Source: Planctomycetota bacterium (GTDB taxonomy: Bacteria; Planctomycetota; UBA8742; JACQVU01; JANLHZ01). Taken from it: a stretch of DNA of 36,011 nt. A model generated the notes under the pieces. The model saw only the letters and a program-made list of their open reading frames with translations, made no database searches and had not been told where the DNA came from. The stretch lies in contig JANLHZ010000040.1 in the NCBI GenBank assembly GCA_024653775.1, positions 1 through 36,011 on the forward strand, written 5' to 3'. The position numbers and the translations under genes were made by a program. Below, piece after piece: positions 30,977-36,011 of the stretch (within the stretch, counting starts at the first letter, position 1; each line of letters opens with the position of its first letter).

Positions 30977-33900
30977 ATGTTTCGAAAGACGCTTCGCGCA
31001 CTTCCGTGGATTATTCTGTTCGCCCCGGCGATCGCGCTCGTCGTCCGCGCGACGCCTCTCTGGCGGCTCGCGCGGCCACTACACGTTGCGATCGTCGAGC
31101 CGCTTATATCGCCGGTCGTTTCGGAGCTTGCGCTTTCGTGGATTCGAGGCCCTGAACCCGGTTCCGCCGAAGTCGAGATCGTAACTTCCGCCGCAATAAA
31201 CAGAACCGACTCGTATGAGCCGAAGCCGCGGACGCAGACGGTGGCGCAATCGCAACCGAGACAGGGCGCGATCCGAGCCGAGCCGGCGCCAGCGGAAGTT
31301 CGCGAGACGCCGCAGCCACATCCGGCAGAGGTTGCGCAGCCCGAAACCGCGCAGAACGCTTCGCAGCCTCGAATCGAAACTCCCGCGCAGTCCGAGGCGC
31401 AGAATCCGGAGCCGGAAGCGGTCGTGAACGTCATGTACAGATTCCAGAACTCAGAAAGCAATCAGCGGATCGCGAGCACGGCGTTCACGTACACCCGCGG
31501 GTTCCGTCCGCTTTCCGCCCGCGGCACTCCGGAGCAGACTGGGGTTCAGGAGGTCTCGATCAACGCCACCACCGACGCTCGCGGCGAGTTCTTCATTCAG
31601 AACCTCCCCGTTGGACGGTACACGATGAAGTTCAGTTTCGATGGATTCAGACCCTCAGCGCTTCCCGAGCGGCCTTTCCAGGCGTCCGCGGCGCCGGTAG
31701 TTTCAGGGGGGCACGTGGTGCTCGAACCCGTCTGCCTCGTATCCGGAAAAATATCCGACCCAGGTCAGCAGGGAATAGCGAATGCAAGCGTCCGGCTATA
31801 CAAAACCGGGACTTCTCTGGAAGGCGCGCTGCAAACGGCTAGCGACGACCACGGCGAATTCAAAATCGAAAACGCCACCTTCGGCGAGGGCTGGTCGATC
31901 AGCGTCAGCGCGGAAGGATACGAACCGAAAGTGATGGACGAAATCAAGATACTCCAGAACACGCGGATCGAAGTTACGCTGAGGAAGTCCGTGGACCTGA
32001 TAGGCACGATAATATCCGAAGACGGAAGTCCGGTAACGGGATTCACGGCAATCTACCTCATATCCGCTAATCTCGCGCTGACTCCGGAGAACATTCGAAA
32101 CGCGCGCAACCTCACCCTCGGCCCTGAAAACCGGACCGGGGATTTCAGGTTCGAGGACGTCCCGCCGGGATTATACAGCATAGTCGTCAATCACCCGGAG
32201 CACAGACCGTTCCAGTCCAACGTCAACATCTACGGAAACGCCGACGAGCAGCGGTACATGCCGAAACTCCGGAGAGGCGCGAACGTGTCCGGAGAAGTCC
32301 GGACTTCCGATAGACCATGGGCGCACATCTCCGGAGTGTGGGTGAACATCGCGTTCGAGGGAGCCGCGAGAGCCGACCGCATCGACTTCCTCGCGTCGAA
32401 ACGCGTCACCACGAATGAAACCGGGACTTTCAACATTCAGGGGCTATACGCCACTGAAACCTACAAGCTTACCTTCTCTAAGCCAGGGTTCACGGAGGAG
32501 GTCTTCACGGGAGTCGCTCCGAACAGTTCGCAGGTGGTCGTCCTCTACCGTCTTTGCAGCGCGAGCGTGCAGGTCTGGCTCGACGCGGGAGACGAGCCGC
32601 CAGAGGGGTTCCAGGTGGACGTCAAGCGCATCGTTCCAGGCGGGCAGCAGGTGCACGTCGATCGAAGGGTCGTCGCGACCTTGCCGACTGCTCGAATAAG
32701 CGAGTCCCCGCAGAAGATCGGAACCATCCTTCCGTTCACGAACCTTCCGCCCGGTCGATACAGGTTCCACGTCAGCGCCGAAGGCATGGCGGACGTCTAC
32801 GATACGATCGAACTCCGCGAAGGCGAAAACGTCGATAGCCACTCCATCACGCTCAGCCGGGGCGGAAGAATCCGCGGGAGACTGATCGACGCGGAAACCG
32901 GGGAATCCGTGATAGGCGCAAAGGTATTTCTCGACCCGGTTTTCCTCCCCGACCCTCTGATTTCAGGAATTCGTTACAACGCCGAGCCGGAGAGGACTCA
33001 GGACGCGGGCTACGAGTTCATATTCCGCGAAGTCCCGTACGGCGTACATGAAGTCGTCGTTTCGCACCCGCACTACGCAAGCGTGATCATCGAGGGCATA
33101 CGCCTCGAAAGACAGCGACGGGAGATTCTGCACGAAGTCAAGCTAACCCGCGGCGGGACCGTTTCCGGCTCCGTCATCGGATTCCATGGAATGCCGATCT
33201 CCGGCGCGTGCGTGAAAGCGTCCGGCGCAGGCGGCTGGTTCGTCGACGGCCTTTCGAACGACCTCGGCAAGTTCGAGTTCACGAAGCTGCTTCCGGGGGA
33301 ATACGTCGTCTCGGTGGATCGCGCGTCGTCGAAGGCTCCGATGGACGTACTCTCGCTCATCGCGCCCGTGACGGTAACGGTGGAGAAACTTCAGACCGCG
33401 GAAGTCGTGCTCGGAAGGGAACTCAACGACGTATCGATTTCCGGAAACGTCGTGGATGAGGACGGCTCATTTTTCCGCGGAAGAATCGATATGTTCGCGC
33501 GGGTCCAGACTTCCGCGCTAAGCTACTCCGGACTTTGCGAAAACGAAGGCGCTTTCGCGTTCAGACACATTTCCGCGGACGATTACGCGCTGCGCGCAGG
33601 GACGTTCGAAACTACGATCAGCGTCCCCGTAAGCGGCTTTACGGACCATGCGATCGTTCGCAATGGCCGGACGATCCGCGGCAGACTTTTCGATCGCGCA
33701 AGCGGGACTCCGGTAAGCTCAGGCTCGATCTTCTGGCAGCGGGCGCGCAGGTTCGCGAACCCGCTCGAGCAGGTTCTGGAGGCGTATCGCGCCCCCGTCC
33801 GGACGAACGAAGCCGGGCAGTTCGTGCTCGAGTTCCTTCCGGAGGAGGAGCTTTTCATCGGCGCGATCGCGCCCGGAAAGGGACGGACGATGGTGCATGT

Positions 33901-34510
33901 TCCCGCGGGAACTGACGACGTGGTTCTGAGCGCGCTCGATCTCGTGCGGGAATGCGCGATGCGCGTGAAGGTCGTAATCGCGGACGGCTCCGCAGTTCCA
34001 GGCGCCGAGATTTTCGTCCTCTCTCCCGACGGAAGCGTCTGCATCAACTTCGGCGATCGATTCATCGCGGACGATTCCGGCGAACTCTACATCCGCGGCC
34101 TCGGCGAAGGGGACTACATCCTGAAGGCGCAGAAGGACGGCTTCCACCCGGAATACTGGGGAGTGAGTCTCCGCCGCGGTCCCCCACAGGAGGTGACTCT
34201 GAAGATGACGCTCGCGCTTGCGCACGAGGTCCACACGGTCCGCGTCGTCGATTCGGGTGGCGCGCCGGTGACGAACGCGTACATCGTCGTGATGGACCAG
34301 GCGCAGCGCGTCCTGAACCCCGCTGAGACGACGGACAGCATCGCTTCCGGGCGGCCTACGTACTTCTTCACGAACAAGGAAGGCGTCGCGGTGCTGCCTT
34401 TCATCACGCCTTGGGAATACTACCTCGATGTCTACATCGAAGGCGTCCACGTGAAGCAGTTCATGAAACGCCTCTCGCCCGAACGCACCGTGGAGCTAAG
34501 GCTCGACTGA
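30977..34510 (+). CDS. Membrane-anchored protein of carboxypeptidase-regulatory-like repeats
   Basis: 1177 residues from the ATG at 30977 (a TTG two codons earlier is possible). A membrane segment near residues 9-22 (ALPWIILFAPAIALVV) serves as anchor or uncleaved signal. A Pro/Gln/Glu-rich linker (about 70-150) leads to about nine tandem CarboxypepD_reg-type beta-sandwich domains, each with the pattern G.V....G.P...A.V followed by T...G.F....L..G.Y. Examples are GKISDPGQQGIANASVRLYK and GSVIGFHGMPISGACVKA. These domains are structural and often bind sugars or proteins on the cell surface. No catalytic domain is seen. The organisation resembles very long surface proteins of planctomycetes and myxobacteria. 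Confidence 0.85.
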   Translation: MFRKTLRALPWIILFAPAIALVVRATPLWRLARPLHVAIVEPLISPVVSELALSWIRGPEPGSAEVEIVTSAAINRTDSYEPKPRTQTVAQSQPRQGAIRAEPAPAEVRETPQPHPAEVAQPETAQNASQPRIETPAQSEAQNPEPEAVVNVMYRFQNSESNQRIASTAFTYTRGFRPLSARGTPEQTGVQEVSINATTDARGEFFIQNLPVGRYTMKFSFDGFRPSALPERPFQASAAPVVSGGHVVLEPVCLVSGKISDPGQQGIANASVRLYKTGTSLEGALQTASDDHGEFKIENATFGEGWSISVSAEGYEPKVMDEIKILQNTRIEVTLRKSVDLIGTIISEDGSPVTGFTAIYLISANLALTPENIRNARNLTLGPENRTGDFRFEDVPPGLYSIVVNHPEHRPFQSNVNIYGNADEQRYMPKLRRGANVSGEVRTSDRPWAHISGVWVNIAFEGAARADRIDFLASKRVTTNETGTFNIQGLYATETYKLTFSKPGFTEEVFTGVAPNSSQVVVLYRLCSASVQVWLDAGDEPPEGFQVDVKRIVPGGQQVHVDRRVVATLPTARISESPQKIGTILPFTNLPPGRYRFHVSAEGMADVYDTIELREGENVDSHSITLSRGGRIRGRLIDAETGESVIGAKVFLDPVFLPDPLISGIRYNAEPERTQDAGYEFIFREVPYGVHEVVVSHPHYASVIIEGIRLERQRREILHEVKLTRGGTVSGSVIGFHGMPISGACVKASGAGGWFVDGLSNDLGKFEFTKLLPGEYVVSVDRASSKAPMDVLSLIAPVTVTVEKLQTAEVVLGRELNDVSISGNVVDEDGSFFRGRIDMFARVQTSALSYSGLCENEGAFAFRHISADDYALRAGTFETTISVPVSGFTDHAIVRNGRTIRGRLFDRASGTPVSSGSIFWQRARRFANPLEQVLEAYRAPVRTNEAGQFVLEFLPEEELFIGAIAPGKGRTMVHVPAGTDDVVLSALDLVRECAMRVKVVIADGSAVPGAEIFVLSPDGSVCINFGDRFIADDSGELYIRGLGEGDYILKAQKDGFHPEYWGVSLRRGPPQEVTLKMTLALAHEVHTVRVVDSGGAPVTNAYIVVMDQAQRVLNPAETTDSIASGRPTYFFTNKEGVAVLPFITPWEYYLDVYIEGVHVKQFMKRLSPERTVELRLD

Positions 34511-34558
34511 CGTGGTTTTCGAATTTCGCCTCCGACCGAGCCGCCGGATCGGAGCGAA

Positions 34559-35737
34559 TCAAAAAATTCCGCCGCCGTGCAGCTTCGATAGAAACGTCGT
34601 CACTGGAAGCACTTCGAAGCCATCGAACTTGTATTCCCGCTCTCCGGTGTATACGCCTATCATCCGCTGCACGTCGATTTTTCCAGTTTTCGAAAGATCG
34701 CGGAGCGGTCTTTCCCATTTACGGTTCCAAGCTTTCGAATGCTTGACCTCGATGCCGATTATTGCAGCTTTTTCATTTCCGTATCTCTTTCTTGTTTCGA
34801 CGACGAAGTCGATCTCGACCCCTGATCCGGTTCTGTAATAAGAGAACTGATTCCATTTTGAGCGTGAAATCGCGTACACGCGCATCTCATTCAGGATGAG
34901 AGTTTCGAGGGATCTCCCAAGCCAGTCGTCGCCTGGATTTTCCCCGAGCAAGCCCGCCGAGGCACGCGCGACACCAGCGTCGAACCAATAGAACTTGGGA
35001 TGGGTTTGTTCCCTGACTTTCAAACCTGCTCGATATGCCGGAAGTGTGGAGCAGAGCAGCGTGTCGATCAGGATGGAAAAGTAGTTTTCCACGCTGCTCC
35101 TCGGTACTGAAACTTCCCGGCTGATGTTCGAATAGTTTAGGAGTTGCCCATTCGACATTCCCACTATCTGCAGAAACCTTAGAAATGGCTCCAGTCTCCT
35201 GACTGCACCTTCTTCTCTTATCTCCTCCTTGATGTACGTCCCGACATACGCGCTCAGTGTTTGTTCTGATGTTTCCCGGTCCTCGATCACGCTCGGGAGC
35301 CCACCGTAACGAAGAGCGAATTCGAGATCGAAATCTGCCCCAAGTTCGGAAGAAACCATGCTGGACATGGACATTGTAATCGCGCGTCCTGCAAGCAGGT
35401 TCGCGCCACCCAGTCTTAGTTTGCGCGCGGATGAGCCGCATAACGCGAACTTCCACTTTCGTTTCTGCATCAGCCTGTGAACGACGTCGAGAAGCACAGG
35501 GTTCTTTTGCACTTCGTCGATAATAATCCACGAATCCTTTGCCCGGGGCTCAACGTGGGACGCGAGATTTTCAGGATTCGCGACAAGTTCGCGATTTGTT
35601 TCAGGATCGAGCAGGTCGATCCGAAGCGCATCGGGAAACCTCTCCATAAGCCAGAAGCTCTTACCCACTCCCCTTGGACCGAAAAGAAAAAACGACTTCG
35701 CAGGCGGCGCGAGCAGTCTGTTGTAAGTCTTTTCCAT
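34559..35737 (-). CDS. AAA_14/DUF4143 ATPase
   Basis: 392 residues. Walker A FGPRGVGKS (19-27), Walker B WIIIDEVQKNP and sensor ALCGSSARKLRLGGANLLAGRA are typical of the AAA_14 family. The C-terminal DUF4143 half has SVPRSSVENYFSILIDT and a PD-(D/E)xK-like core GSGVEIDFVVETR ... AAIIGIEVKHSK. Members are widespread, often horizontally moved, and of unknown role; ties to toxin-antitoxin or defence have been suggested. The ATG at 35737 is chosen over the TTG just before it; the ribosome site is weak. It is convergent with the gene at 30977, and a palindrome lies directly upstream. Confidence 0.92.
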   Translation of the reverse strand: MEKTYNRLLAPPAKSFFLFGPRGVGKSFWLMERFPDALRIDLLDPETNRELVANPENLASHVEPRAKDSWIIIDEVQKNPVLLDVVHRLMQKRKWKFALCGSSARKLRLGGANLLAGRAITMSMSSMVSSELGADFDLEFALRYGGLPSVIEDRETSEQTLSAYVGTYIKEEIREEGAVRRLEPFLRFLQIVGMSNGQLLNYSNISREVSVPRSSVENYFSILIDTLLCSTLPAYRAGLKVREQTHPKFYWFDAGVARASAGLLGENPGDDWLGRSLETLILNEMRVYAISRSKWNQFSYYRTGSGVEIDFVVETRKRYGNEKAAIIGIEVKHSKAWNRKWERPLRDLSKTGKIDVQRMIGVYTGEREYKFDGFEVLPVTTFLSKLHGGGIF

Positions 35738-35740
35738 CAA

Positions 35741-35803
35741 TGCAATTTAACAACACAGATGTGAATTTGCACGACATTTTCACATCAGCGATGTTAAAAT
35801 GCA
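35741..35803. promoter_or_regulatory. Imperfect palindrome upstream of the AAA_14 gene
   Basis: GATGTGAA (35758) pairs with TTCACATC across 13 bases, and further out TTTAACA/TGTTAAA and terminal TGCA repeats continue the symmetry over 63 bases. Its place directly before the start codon suggests an operator or overlapping divergent promoters. Confidence 0.45.
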
Positions 35804-36011
35804 CGAGTGTGCGGCAGTCTATCGCGGCGTTTGGCATCGACGCCTCGTCGATGTACTCGGTGACACGCGCGGGGGGCGCTGCCAGCCGCTTTTCTGCTTT
35901 CCGCCTATTTTGTCCTTCCCGCTCGCGGCGAGAAAGGATCGAGGGCGCCCTCGGTGGACCCGAAGTCATCGCGTCGCCGGAGAAACTCGACGGCAACTTG
36001 ATGGCTTCGGG
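35791..36011 (+). CDS. Possible partial gene at the right edge
   Basis: A frame opens at the ATG at 35791 (MLKCTSVRQSIAAFGIDASS) and is still open at the window end (73 codons). No family is recognised and codon use is not convincing. A minus-strand frame across the same stretch is equally long, so this may be non-coding. Confidence 0.2.
   Translation, partial: MLKCTSVRQSIAAFGIDASSMYSVTRAGGAASRFSAFRLFCPSRSRRERIEGALGGPEVIASPEKLDGNLMAS

Noticed and set aside
34530-34565. Terminator between the converging genes at 34510 and 34559
   Set aside because: A CTCCGA/TCGGAG hairpin exists, but the adjacent A6 is on the wrong side for a U tract with this stem on either strand.

Overview
ORGANISM. The window is about 36 kb of moderately GC-rich bacterial chromosome from a diderm. 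It has Wza-type export lipoproteins, a Wzz/BY-kinase, secretin-type N-domains, an NtrC regulator, very long secreted proteins and many short interspersed repeats. One repeat, read inside a gene, gives the peptide DHGQDARAT; from memory this is seen in Planctomycetes, Verrucomicrobia and neighbouring candidate phyla. No 16S rRNA or other marker gene is present, so I suggest an uncultured PVC-like or candidate-phylum bacterium with low certainty.

LAYOUT. (1) 1-4863 (+): a tail-fibre-like surface protein cut by the left edge, ending at a bidirectional terminator. (2) 4961-26521: every recognised gene is on the minus strand. In transcription order from the right: a five-gene block at 26521-17362 (FGE-fold protein, winged-helix protein with pentapeptide repeats, AAA_5/McrB-like ATPase, large Ig-like + McrC/DUF2357-like protein, FecR protein); an exopolysaccharide export set at 17302-12380 (SLBB lipoprotein, Wza-like OPX lipoprotein, Wzz/BY-kinase); tRNA-Thr(CGT); a translationally coupled housekeeping trio at 12014-10100 (YbgC thioesterase, RuvX/YqgF, a Sua5-LMW phosphatase fusion); an NtrC-type regulator; and two secreted proteins of unknown role. 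(3) 27005-29585 (+): LarC nickel chelatase and ferrochelatase. (4) 29656-30274 (-): HigA antitoxin with a frameshifted HigB toxin. (5) 30275-30976: a repeat-rich non-coding stretch with a strongly folded segment. (6) 30977-34510 (+): a membrane-anchored protein made of carboxypeptidase-regulatory-like repeats. (7) 34559-35737 (-): an AAA_14/DUF4143 ATPase.

HOW THE GENES MAY WORK TOGETHER. The Wzz/BY-kinase, OPX lipoprotein and second SLBB lipoprotein form the inner-membrane-to-outer-membrane part of a polysaccharide exporter. The LMW phosphatase domain nearby is of the Wzb type that can oppose a BY-kinase. The kinase, however, lacks both Walker A' aspartates while keeping a tyrosine-rich tail. 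The five-gene block upstream is the best candidate for something undescribed: an McrB-like ATPase between an AlwI-like winged-helix protein and an Ig-domain protein with a McrC/DUF2357-like core, headed by an FGE-fold protein without catalytic cysteines.

REPEATS. At least five short repeat families recur in the intergenic spaces. Two of them appear to supply start codons or N-termini to genes, and one lies in frame inside a gene.
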